Origin: an uncultured Thermoanaerobaculia bacterium
Lineage (GTDB): Bacteria > Acidobacteriota > Thermoanaerobaculia > Multivoradales > Multivoraceae
Direction: 5' to 3'
NCBI GenBank assembly: GCA_951813015.1
Contig: CATOTG010000005.1
Location: 1-49,058 of the forward strand
DNA: 49,058 nucleotides
This document shows, piece after piece, positions 9,200 through 22,153 of the stretch. The notes under the pieces are model-generated. The model had not been told where the DNA came from. It saw only the letters and a list, made by a program, of their open reading frames with translations, and did not search any database. The translations under genes and the position numbers were made by a program. Within the stretch, counting starts at the first letter, position 1; each line of letters begins with the position of its first letter.

Positions 9200-10578
9200 T
9201 CAGAGAACGACCCGGCGGATGTCGGACAGCAACGAGCACAGGTGGGTGGTGAAGCGGACCGCGCAGGCGCCGTCGATCACCCGGTGGTCGTAGGACAGCG
9301 AAACCGGCAGGATGAGACGGGGCGCGAGACCCGCGCCGACATAGACCGGCCGCCGTACCGAGCGCGACACGCCCAGAATGCCGACTTCCGGCGCATTGAC
9401 GATCGGCGTGAACGCCGTGCCTCCGATGCCGCCGAGGCTCGAGATCGTGAAGGTCGCGCCCTGGATGTCGGCGGGCCGGAGCTTCCTCTCGCGAGCCCGG
9501 CCGCTGACCTCGGCGAGTTCGCCCGCCAGCTCGTAGACGGTCTTGCGATCCACCTCGCGCACTACCGGAACGACCAGGCCGTCCGGCGTGTCGACCGCTA
9601 CGCCCAGGTTGCAGTAGCCCTTGAGGATCAACGATTCCCCGTCCGGCGCCAGCGACGAGTTCATCTCCGGGAACTCGGCCAGCGACGCGGTCACCGCCTT
9701 CATCAGGAAGGCCAGCAGAGTGAGCCGGACGCCCCGCGCCTCCGCCTCCGCGAGATGCGCCTTGCGGAAAGCCTCCAGGTCCGTGATGTCGGCCTCGTCG
9801 TGCTGGGTCACGTGCGGGACGTTCAGCCAGCTCCGGTGGAGGCTTGCCGCCGACAGCTTGCGGATGCGGCTGAGCGGCTTCGATTCGACCGGTCCGAACT
9901 TCGAGAAGTCGATCTCGGGAACAGGCGGAATGCCGGCGCCGGCAACCTGCGGCCCCCGGCCAGTCAATACCTCCTTGACGAAGCCCTCGACATCCTCGCG
10001 CAGGATCCGTCCCTTGGGGCCGGCGCCCGAGACCCTCCGGAGATCGACGCCGAGAATGCGGGCGAAACGCCGCACGGCCGGGCTGGCGTGAGGCGGCGCC
10101 GAGGACCTCGCCGGACCGTCGACAGCGGGCGGCGGCGGCCGGCGACCGCGTCGCGACGGGCGCGGTTCCCCGACGTGTGCCGGCTCGGCCGGCGCGGTCG
10201 GCCCGGTCGGCCCGGTCGGCCCGGTCGGCCCGGTCGGCGCGGTCGGCGCAACCGGCGCAACCGGCGCCGGCGCCGCGACCGCCTCATCGGCGCCTCCGCC
10301 GGCCGCAACCGCATCCCTTGTCCCGGCTTGCGCCGCGGCGCCCGCCGTGTCGATCTTCAGGATCAGATCGCCCTCGCCGACCTGGCCGCCGAGCTCCACC
10401 GCGACCTCGGCCACGCGGCCCGCCGCCGGCGACGGCACCTCCATCGAAGCCTTGTCGCTCTCGAGGGTGATCAGCGACTGATCAACCGAGACCTCGTCGC
10501 CGACCCCCACCAGGACCTCGACGACATCGACGGAGTCGAAGTCGCCGATGTCGGGGACGACGACGAGGAGCGTCTCGC

Positions 10579-10582
<4 letters not shown>
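9200..10582 (-). CDS. aceF: Dihydrolipoamide acetyltransferase (E2) of pyruvate dehydrogenase
   Basis: Carries acetyl groups from E1 to CoA; forms the structural core of the complex. 460 residues. There is one lipoyl domain at residues 1-80 with ESDKASME around the modified lysine. A flexible linker includes TGPTGPTGPTGPTAP, then a peripheral subunit-binding domain (ASPAVRRFARILGVDLRRV...GPKGRI), then the catalytic domain with DGLVVPVVREVD and the active-site histidine in SLSYDHRVIDG. The GTG at 10582 overlaps the aceE stop (GTGA), implying coupled translation, and lpdA follows after 10 bases. Only one lipoyl domain is present, but LpdA brings another. The collagen-like linker is unusual but in frame. 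Confidence 0.93.
10192..10260. repeat. 9-bp coding repeat in the E2 linker
   Basis: Consecutive copies of GGCCCGGTC, with variants at both ends (GGCGCGGTC, GGCGCAACC), encode the Thr-Gly-Pro / Ala-Pro-Val linker of AceF on the minus strand. Near-identical codons suggest recent slippage growth. Confidence 0.85.
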
Positions 10583-13248
<2,666 letters not shown>

Positions 13249-13275
13249 TTTCGTCTTGTTCTTCCTGGGGTCTTC

Positions 13276-13289
13276 CGGAACGCGTTCCG
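13276..13289. promoter_or_regulatory. 14-bp perfect palindrome in the aceE leader
   Basis: CGGAACGCGTTCCG reads the same on both strands and lies 28-41 bases upstream of the aceE ATG, downstream of a possible -10 box TAGAAT (minus strand, 13309-13314). The position fits a repressor site for the pyruvate dehydrogenase operon, but a chance palindrome in GC-rich DNA is possible. No known PdhR-type consensus is visible. Confidence 0.3.
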
Positions 13290-13476
13290 CGCGACCACGG
13301 GAGGTCGGATTCTACCCGCCGCGCACCCGGTGAACGGGCATTGCCGTGGTGTGGTTCTCCACTTCCACCGGGTGGCGCCGGTGTGCGGGCGCACCCGGAC
13401 GGCGACGGTCCGTTGCCGGACCGCCGCCGCATTGCGGCTGGCTCGTCCCCGGGAGTTCCGGGGAAGAGCCGAATCG

Positions 13477-16149
13477 CTATTCCTCGGGTGGGCGGCGCAG
13501 GTGGGGCACGATGCCGATGAGCATTGCGACGTCGTGCTCGAACAGCGTGCCCTCGTCCGCTTCGTGCGCGCGCACGCCGCCCGGGACCGTCGCCGAGGGA
13601 CCGTTCAGCATGTCCCTGCAGACCAGCGGCGCGACGGCCGCGTTCAGCGGGCCGTTGACCCAGTACCAGCCGCCCGGCATGACGCCCTCGAAGGAGAGCT
13701 CGCCGCGCATCGGATTCCCGGCGTCGTCGGTGCAGGAGTTCGCTCTGCTGCCGCCGTCCCCGCGCAGCAACTGGACGACCAGGCCGTCATCGTTCGCCTG
13801 CAGCGTCTGGGTCACGTTCCAGCCGCCGCAGGTGGTCCGAAGCTTCGCGAATTCGCCGTCGGTCGGCTTGACGACGATGCCGCCGGTACCCCGCCAGTAC
13901 GGGCTGACGTATTCGCTGCACGCGTCGGCGTCGGGCGTCGGCAGGTGCGGCACGATGCCGATCATCCGTCCGGCTTCGTGTTCGAAGAACGTGCCGTTGG
14001 CCGTCGCGTCCGTCTCCACGCCGGCGGGAATCGTCGCCGCGACGCCGCCCAGCTCGACTTCGGAGACCAGCGGCGCGACTGCGGCGTTCCGGGGGCCGTC
14101 GACCCAGTACCAGCCGCCGGGCTCGATGTCGCTGACCGACAATTCGCCGCGGACGGGATTCCCGTCATCGTCCATGCACGCGTCCCGGCGCACCAACTGG
14201 ACGATCAGGCCGTCATCGTTGGGATACAGCGTCTCCGTCGTGCGGTCGCCGCTGCAGGACATCTCGAACGTCACGGAAAGGCCGTTGGCTGGCTTGACGA
14301 CGATGCCGCCGGCGCCCCGCCAGTACGGCGCGACGAACCGGTCGGGGTCGGGCTCCGGCTCGGGGTCGGAGTCGGAGTCGTCGTCGGGGTCGTCGTCGGG
14401 GTCGGAGTCGGGGTCGTCGTCGGGGTCGGAGTCGGGGTCGTCGTCGGGGTCGGAGTCGGAGAAACAACCGGGTACCGGGGCCACGTCGTTGATCGTTCCC
14501 GTGCCGCCGTAGCTCCAGAGTACGTCGAAGAGGTCGTAGCGCAAGATAGCCATCGTAAAGGTCTCCGGGTCTTCGACGACGCAGTCGGTCCGGGTGGGCA
14601 CTTCCGGGAGCTCCCACGTTGTTTCGTTAGAGCCGGCGGCGATGGTCCCGATCGTGTTCCGTATCGGGCCGCTTAGGGGGGCGAAGTCCGCAGCTGTCGC
14701 CGTGCCTTCCTCGGTCCTGAGCCGCACGCTGATCGGGGACTGCCCCGAATTCAGGGGAAACCTCGAGTAGGTCGCGCGGAAGGTCACAGCCTCTCCCTCG
14801 TCCGCCTCGGCGTCGGCGATGTCGAGACAACGCCACAGGGTCAGATCGCCGTCGGTCAGCCGCGTGTTCGTGTCGTCCGGCAGGATGCTCCCCGTGAGAC
14901 TGGTCCCGCACAGGGACAGATGCTGCAGGTTGGTCAGGTTGTCGAGGTCGTCGGGAATGGCGCCGGTAAAGCCGTTCGACCCGAGGAGGAGGTGCGTGAT
15001 GCCCGTGGCGGCGGTCACGTTGTCGATGTTCCCGGTCATCTCGTTGCCGCGGAGGTTGAGCACCCTCATGCCGGTGCTGGCGATGCTGGGGATGCCCCCG
15101 GTCAAGCTGTTGAAATGGGCCGAGATCTCTTGCAGGTTGTTGCCTGTTGGCAGGGCCGGGATCCCCCCTGTCAACTTGTTGTCGTTGAGGCGGAGATGCT
15201 TCAGTTTCACGAGGGTGGACAGGGAGGGGATTTCCCCGGTCAGGTTGTTTCCGACGCCTCTCCCGTCGAATCGGAAGTTGTTGCCCACATTGAGACGCTC
15301 CAGCTTCACGAGGGCGGACAGGGCGGGGATTTCCCCGGTCAGGTTGTTGTCGTTGAGATCGACCCACTTCAGGGTGGTGATGCCGTTCAACGCCGGGATG
15401 CTCCCGGTCAACTTGTTCCTGCTGAGAGCGAGCTTCTCCAGCTTGACGAGTCCGGTCAACGCCGGGATTGTCCCGGTCAGATCGTTCCTGCTGAGATCCA
15501 GAACCCTCAGCTCGGTGAGGGCGCTCCAGTCCGGGATGGACCCGGTGAAGTTGTTGCCCTGAAGGTCGAGGTGCGTCAGGTTGGTCAGATCTTTCACCCA
15601 CGCCGGGAACGCCGTGGCGGCGAGATCAGGGTTGAAGCTGAACCGGAGAGTCGAGAGTGCGTCGAGGCCGCTCAGATCGGGGAGCGTTCCTCCCGTCACG
15701 CCCGTCACGTCGTAGGAAGGGCCGAGCGTGATCCGGGTGACGCGGCTCCTGCGGGCATTCAGACCGATCGATTGCCACAGATGCATGCCCATATTGCGAT
15801 TCCAGTTCAGGCTGTCGCCCCCCGAGAGAGTCAGCGCGGCCTTGAAGGCCAGCAGGGCGGTGCAGTCCTCAGCCAGCGAGGCCCGCTCGACGTCGGTCAC
15901 TCCACTAATGATCGCCTGGGCCCCCTTGATGGCTACGTCGGTCGCCACGCAGGGTCCTGTCGTCTGGGCGTGGGACGCGCCGCCGAACAGGCCGAGCACC
16001 AGCGTCAGGCCGAGGACCTTGTGCACCAGACGCGGCAGGTGGGCCGACTGCCGGGAACCGACGCTCGAGCAGCGTGAGGAGCGTCGGCGACGATGAACTC
16101 CGAGGGTGGACGATGACGAGGCCGTGATTCGATCCGGAGCTTGGTGCAT
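13477..16149 (-). CDS. Secreted LRR protein with Calx-beta domain and a duplicated C-terminal domain
   Basis: 890 residues, exported: a hydrophobic segment VLGLTLVLGLFGGASHAQ (about 45-62) follows a long basic N-terminus, so a GTG at 16029 (VHKVLGL...) may be the true start. A cap region precedes about ten plant-type leucine-rich repeats (150-425; LTHLDLQGNNFTGSIP, LEKLALSRNKLTGSIPA). A Calx-beta-like domain (440-560; DADEGEAVTFRATYSR) and a Cys-flanked Asp/Ser/Pro linker (563-603) follow. The end is two copies of a domain beginning VxPYWRGxGGIVVKP and ending FEHxxxxxIGIVPHL (604-735 and 747-886). LRR plus Calx-beta suggests protein-protein or surface adhesion with calcium. The duplicated domain is unfamiliar to me. 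No partner gene is adjacent; it is transcribed away from thiC. Confidence 0.8.
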   Translation of the reverse strand: MHQAPDRITASSSSTLGVHRRRRSSRCSSVGSRQSAHLPRLVHKVLGLTLVLGLFGGASHAQTTGPCVATDVAIKGAQAIISGVTDVERASLAEDCTALLAFKAALTLSGGDSLNWNRNMGMHLWQSIGLNARRSRVTRITLGPSYDVTGVTGGTLPDLSGLDALSTLRFSFNPDLAATAFPAWVKDLTNLTHLDLQGNNFTGSIPDWSALTELRVLDLSRNDLTGTIPALTGLVKLEKLALSRNKLTGSIPALNGITTLKWVDLNDNNLTGEIPALSALVKLERLNVGNNFRFDGRGVGNNLTGEIPSLSTLVKLKHLRLNDNKLTGGIPALPTGNNLQEISAHFNSLTGGIPSIASTGMRVLNLRGNEMTGNIDNVTAATGITHLLLGSNGFTGAIPDDLDNLTNLQHLSLCGTSLTGSILPDDTNTRLTDGDLTLWRCLDIADAEADEGEAVTFRATYSRFPLNSGQSPISVRLRTEEGTATAADFAPLSGPIRNTIGTIAAGSNETTWELPEVPTRTDCVVEDPETFTMAILRYDLFDVLWSYGGTGTINDVAPVPGCFSDSDPDDDPDSDPDDDPDSDPDDDPDDDSDSDPEPEPDPDRFVAPYWRGAGGIVVKPANGLSVTFEMSCSGDRTTETLYPNDDGLIVQLVRRDACMDDDGNPVRGELSVSDIEPGGWYWVDGPRNAAVAPLVSEVELGGVAATIPAGVETDATANGTFFEHEAGRMIGIVPHLPTPDADACSEYVSPYWRGTGGIVVKPTDGEFAKLRTTCGGWNVTQTLQANDDGLVVQLLRGDGGSRANSCTDDAGNPMRGELSFEGVMPGGWYWVNGPLNAAVAPLVCRDMLNGPSATVPGGVRAHEADEGTLFEHDVAMLIGIVPHLRRPPEE
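14341..14462. repeat. 24-bp coding repeat of the Asp-rich linker
   Basis: Units built from GTCGGGGTCGTCGTCGGG and GTCGGAGTC recur about five times and encode DPDSDPDD blocks on the minus strand within the LRR protein. The acidic stretch could bind calcium or act as a spacer. Confidence 0.85.
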
Positions 16150-18717
<2,568 letters not shown>

Positions 18718-18719
18718 CG

Positions 18720-18903
18720 GCCGCGGGCGAGTTCGCCGAACCGCGACAGCCCGGCCGATGGAGGACACCGACATCACCGGCATCCAGTACTCGCCGCGGG
18801 CGGGTCCGCCGAACCGCGACAGCCCGGCCGACGGAGGACACCGACATCACCGGCATCCAGTACGCGCCGCGGGCGAGTCCGCCGAACCGCGACAGCCCGG
18901 CCG
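18720..18903. repeat. 73-bp tandem repeat, about 2.5 copies, after thiC
   Basis: The motif GCCGCGGGCG recurs at 18720, 18793 and 18866, an exact 73-bp period, starting 2 bases after the thiC stop. Units contain CCGCGACAGCCCGGCCGA and GACACCGACATCACCGGCAT. Copies differ at a few positions. The period matches the array in the cyclase gene although the unit sequence is different. Confidence 0.92.
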
Positions 18904-18916
18904 CGCTAACCCGCGC

Positions 18917-18922
18917 TAACAT
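18917..18922 (+). promoter_or_regulatory. -10-like TANNNT box immediately before the phosphotransferase start
   Basis: TAACAT ends 9 bases before the ATG at 18932 and no Shine-Dalgarno sequence lies between. This spacing would put the transcription start at or next to the ATG (leaderless mRNA). It lies at the end of two direct copies of CCGCGCTAAC (18901-18910, 18911-18920). No good -35 box. Confidence 0.4.
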
Positions 18923-18931
18923 GCGCCGCCG

Positions 18932-19990
18932 ATGACAGAAAGCCGCCAGGAGAAGTTCTCGGGCACCAGGGAAGTCGCCGAGCGCCTCAGCTTTGACCTC
19001 GAGCCGCTGCAGCGATACCTCGAGGAGCACGTCGAGGGGTTCTCCGGCGAACTCGGCCTCCGGCAGTTCAAGGGCGGGCAGTCCTGCCCCACCTACCTGC
19101 TCGAGGCCGGCGGCAGGAGCTACGTGCTGCGCCGCAAGCCGCCGGGCAAGCTGCTGCCCTCCGCGCACGCGGTGGACCGGGAGTACCGGGTGATGACGGC
19201 GCTCGCGGACACCAACGTGCCGGTGCCGCGGACCTTCTGCCTGTGCACCGACGAGTCGGTCGTCGGCACGGTGTTCTTCGTCATGGAGCACGTGAAGGGC
19301 CGGATCCTCTGGGAGGCGCTGCTGCCGGGGATGGAACCGAACGAGCGCCTGGCGATCTACGACGCGATGAACAGGACGCTCGCCCGCCTGCACGCGGTCG
19401 ACTACGAAGCCGTCGGGCTTTCGACGTACGGAAAGCCCGGCAACTACTTCGCCCGCCAGATCCACCGCTGGACGAAGCAGTACCTCGCCTCAAAGACCCG
19501 TGACATCCCGGCGATGAACGCGCTGATCGAGTGGTTGCCGGCGAACATCCCCGAGGACGACGAGACGACGATCGTCCACGGCGACTTCCGGCTGGACAAC
19601 ATGATCCTGCATCCGGAACGGGCCGAGGTCATCGCGATCCTCGACTGGGAGCTGGGCACGCTCGGCCATCCGCTCGCCGACTTCAGCTACCACACGATGC
19701 AGTGGGAGATCCCGAAGGAGAAGGGCGGGCTCAAGGGCCGCGACCTCGAAGCGATCGGCCTGCCGACCCTCGAGCAATACCGCGACGCCTACTGCCGCCG
19801 TACCGGCCGCGACGGCATTTCGCACTGGAACTTCTACCTGGCCTACAACCTGTTCCGGAGCGCCGGCATCGCCCAGGGCATCGCCGGACGGGTGCGGGAC
19901 GGCACCGCCGCGAGCGCCCACGCCAGAGAGGTGGGCGAATCGGTGCCGCGTACGGCGGGGCTGGCCTGGGAAGTCGCGCAGCGCGCTTGA
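18932..19990 (+). CDS. APH-family phosphotransferase (ACAD10-like)
   Basis: A 352-residue cytoplasmic kinase-fold protein. Seen: the N-lobe segment FKGGQSCPTYLLEAGGRSYVL followed by RRKPPGK (nucleotide-binding lysine region), the catalytic loop VHGDFRLDNMILHP near residue 213, and the metal motif AILDWELGTLGHPLAD near 232. This variant (LRRKPPGKLLPSAHAVDREY) is the type fused to or near acyl-CoA dehydrogenases, where a hydroxyacyl substrate may be phosphorylated before dehydration. It is not expected to be an antibiotic kinase. No acyl-CoA dehydrogenase is adjacent here. The last codons and stop are duplicated 74 bp downstream. Fold secure, substrate inferred. Confidence 0.85.
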   Translation: MTESRQEKFSGTREVAERLSFDLEPLQRYLEEHVEGFSGELGLRQFKGGQSCPTYLLEAGGRSYVLRRKPPGKLLPSAHAVDREYRVMTALADTNVPVPRTFCLCTDESVVGTVFFVMEHVKGRILWEALLPGMEPNERLAIYDAMNRTLARLHAVDYEAVGLSTYGKPGNYFARQIHRWTKQYLASKTRDIPAMNALIEWLPANIPEDDETTIVHGDFRLDNMILHPERAEVIAILDWELGTLGHPLADFSYHTMQWEIPKEKGGLKGRDLEAIGLPTLEQYRDAYCRRTGRDGISHWNFYLAYNLFRSAGIAQGIAGRVRDGTAASAHAREVGESVPRTAGLAWEVAQRA

Positions 19991-20069
19991 ACCCCGCGGG
20001 CCTCGATCGCCGGCCTGATGCTGACCACAGACGCCCGGCCTGGGAAGTCGCGCAGCGCGCTTGAACCCC
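19963..20069. repeat. 33-bp direct repeat, 74 bp apart, at the end of the phosphotransferase gene
   Basis: GGCCTGGGAAGTCGCGCAGC and the next 13 bases occur at 19963-19995 and again at 20037-20069 without change. The first copy encodes the terminal AWEVAQRA and the stop; the second reproduces them after the gene. The spacing is close to the 72-73 bp period of the other arrays in the window. Confidence 0.92.
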
Positions 20070-20099
20070 TTCGGTCCGTTCGGCCGTAGAGCAGGTCTG

Positions 20100-21395
20100 A
20101 TGGACTGGACCGCCGTCCGGCTGCTCTACCTGAGCGAACTCCGCTCCGCCCTGCGCGAGCGGTCGGTCCTGATCAACGGGATCCTCGTCCCGCTGCTGAT
20201 GTACCCGCTGATGATGTGGGTCATGTTCTCGGGCATCCTGTTCGTCACGGCGCGCTTCGAGAGCTTCGCTTCGCGGGTCGAGATCGCGGGCCTGCCCGCC
20301 GAGCACCGGGGAATCCTCGACAGCCTGGACGAGGACGGTCGAACCGGGATCAACGAAGTCGCCGCGCCACCGGCCGGCGCCGCCTCCGCCTACCGGGAAG
20401 AAGTCGAGGAACGCCTTCTCGCCGGTGAACTCGACGCGGCCCTGATCTTCAAAGCGACCGGCGATCCGCCCGGCAACGCCGCGGTCTCGCTGCTGAGCAA
20501 CGGCTCGAGCGATCGGTCTCGAAGTGCGCGCGGCCGGCTGGAGCGCGCGCTGTCCGCCGAGCGCTCCGCCTGGCTCGAGCGGATCGCCGCTCGGCACGGC
20601 CTCGACGGCGCCGAGTGGCAGGTCTTCGAGGTGCGCTCGAACAACCTGGCTACCGGCCGCCAGATGGGGCAGTTCCTCATGGGGATGATGATCCCGCTGT
20701 TCTTCGTCATCATGATCGCGAACGGCTGCCTCTACCCCGCGATCGACTCGACGGCCGGGGAACGCGAGCGCAACACCTGGGAAACCACGAGCACGCTCGC
20801 CACCCGGCGCCTCAACGTCGTGACCGCCAAGTACCTCTACGTCGCCACGATGGGCACCGTCGCCGGGGCGCTCAACGCGGCGGCCATGGTCGTCTCCTTC
20901 CGCTCCTTCCTCGGGCCGCTCTTCGCCCGGCTGGGAGGCGGCGACGGCGGCGGCCTCGCCTTCGAGCTGCCCCTGGGCGCCCTGCCGGTCCTGTTCCTCA
21001 CCGCCGTACTGCTGGGCGCCCTGATCGGTGCCGCGATGATGATCCTCGCGGCCTTTGCCCGCACCTTCAAGGAAGGCCAGTCCATGGTCACTCCCGTCAT
21101 TCTGCTCGTCGTCTTTCCGGTCATCGTCCTGAACGACCCCGGCATGGCGTTCACGCCGGCGCTGGCCGGCATCCCGGTCGTCAACGTCGTGCTGCTCCTG
21201 CGCCAGGCGATCGCCGGCAACGTGCTCTGGCTGCAGCTCGGAATCACGGTGCTTGCCAACGGCGCCGCGATCGTCGCCTGCCTGTGGATCGCCTCGCGCG
21301 TCCTGCGGATCGAGGAGATCGCCACCGGCGCCTTCGAGGGCAACTTCTTCCAGTTCCTGCGCCGGCAACTTCGCCCGGCGGGAGGCAAGGCGTGA
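20100..21395 (+). CDS. ABC-2 type exporter permease (NatB-like)
   Basis: A 431-residue inner-membrane protein. The N-terminal helix lies in ERSVLINGILVPLLMYPLMM, followed by a large extracytoplasmic loop (about residues 55-190), then a cluster of helices from about 195 to 415 with the typical ATxxRLNVVTAKYLYV motif after the first re-entry (AGERERNTWETTSTLATRRL). This layout fits the sodium-exporter NatB / ABC-2 family. ATG 20100 is preferred over TTG 20061, which lies in the 33-bp repeat. The stop overlaps the GTG of the ATPase gene (GTGA), so the two are translationally coupled. With the next two genes it forms a heteromeric exporter; the cargo is unknown. Confidence 0.85.
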   Translation: MDWTAVRLLYLSELRSALRERSVLINGILVPLLMYPLMMWVMFSGILFVTARFESFASRVEIAGLPAEHRGILDSLDEDGRTGINEVAAPPAGAASAYREEVEERLLAGELDAALIFKATGDPPGNAAVSLLSNGSSDRSRSARGRLERALSAERSAWLERIAARHGLDGAEWQVFEVRSNNLATGRQMGQFLMGMMIPLFFVIMIANGCLYPAIDSTAGERERNTWETTSTLATRRLNVVTAKYLYVATMGTVAGALNAAAMVVSFRSFLGPLFARLGGGDGGGLAFELPLGALPVLFLTAVLLGALIGAAMMILAAFARTFKEGQSMVTPVILLVVFPVIVLNDPGMAFTPALAGIPVVNVVLLLRQAIAGNVLWLQLGITVLANGAAIVACLWIASRVLRIEEIATGAFEGNFFQFLRRQLRPAGGKA

Positions 21396-22147
21396 GCACG
21401 GTCCAGGTCGAGGTCCAGGGCCTCTCCAAGAACTTCTTCGATCAATCGCGGGGCGAAGTGAATGCCGTCCAGCAGGTGGACTTCGAGTGCCGGCGCGGCG
21501 AGATTCTCGGTCTGCTCGGCGCCAACGGGGCCGGCAAGACGACGACGCTGCGGATGATCTCGACCGTGCTCCAGCCGACCGCCGGAACGGCTCGAGTGCT
21601 CGGGCACGACGTCGCGAGCGAACCGGTGGAGGTGCGCCGCAACCTCGGCTTCTACTCGGCGAGCACCGCGCTCTACCCGCGGCTGACCGCCCGCGAGACG
21701 CTGACCCTGTTCGCGCGGGTCAACAAGTACCCGGCCGAGCGCACGAAGAGCCGGGTCGAGGAGACGATCGAGCGCTTCGGCGTCGGCGAGTACGCCGGTG
21801 TGCGAATCGAGAAGCTCTCGAGCGGGATGAAGCAGAAGGTGTCGATCGCCCGCACGGTCGTCCACGATCCGCCGGTGCTCATCTTCGACGAGCCGACAGT
21901 CGGCCTCGACGTACTCAATGCGCTCGACCTGCAGAAGGCGATCCAGGAACTGCGCGAGGACGGCAAGGCGATCCTGTTCTCGACCCACATCATGAGCGAG
22001 GCCGAGCGCCTCTGCGACCGGATCGCGATCATCGACAAGGGACGGATCCGCGCCTGCGACGACCTCGAGGGGCTGAGGGCGGCGACCTCCCGGCACTACC
22101 TCGAGGACATCTTCGTCCACTACGTCACCAGCAACGCAGACTCGTAG
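21392..22147 (+). CDS. ABC transporter ATP-binding protein (NatA-like)
   Basis: A 251-residue ATPase that powers the flanking permeases. Walker A GANGAGKTT near residue 45, signature LSSGMKQKVSIA near 145, Walker B VLIFDEPTVGLD near 165, and the switch histidine in ILFSTHIMSEAERL. Family features around RVLGHDVASEPVEVRRNLGF are like NatA. The start is the GTG overlapping the upstream permease stop; GGGAGG about 9 bases before it serves as ribosome site. Six bases separate its stop from the next permease. A role in ion or drug export is inferred only from family. Confidence 0.93.
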   Translation: MSTVQVEVQGLSKNFFDQSRGEVNAVQQVDFECRRGEILGLLGANGAGKTTTLRMISTVLQPTAGTARVLGHDVASEPVEVRRNLGFYSASTALYPRLTARETLTLFARVNKYPAERTKSRVEETIERFGVGEYAGVRIEKLSSGMKQKVSIARTVVHDPPVLIFDEPTVGLDVLNALDLQKAIQELREDGKAILFSTHIMSEAERLCDRIAIIDKGRIRACDDLEGLRAATSRHYLEDIFVHYVTSNADS

Positions 22148-22153
22148 CGCCGG

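Noticed and set aside
14341..14462. Regular short repeats that could suggest a CRISPR array
   Set aside because: The repeats are in frame, without unique spacers, and encode an acidic linker.
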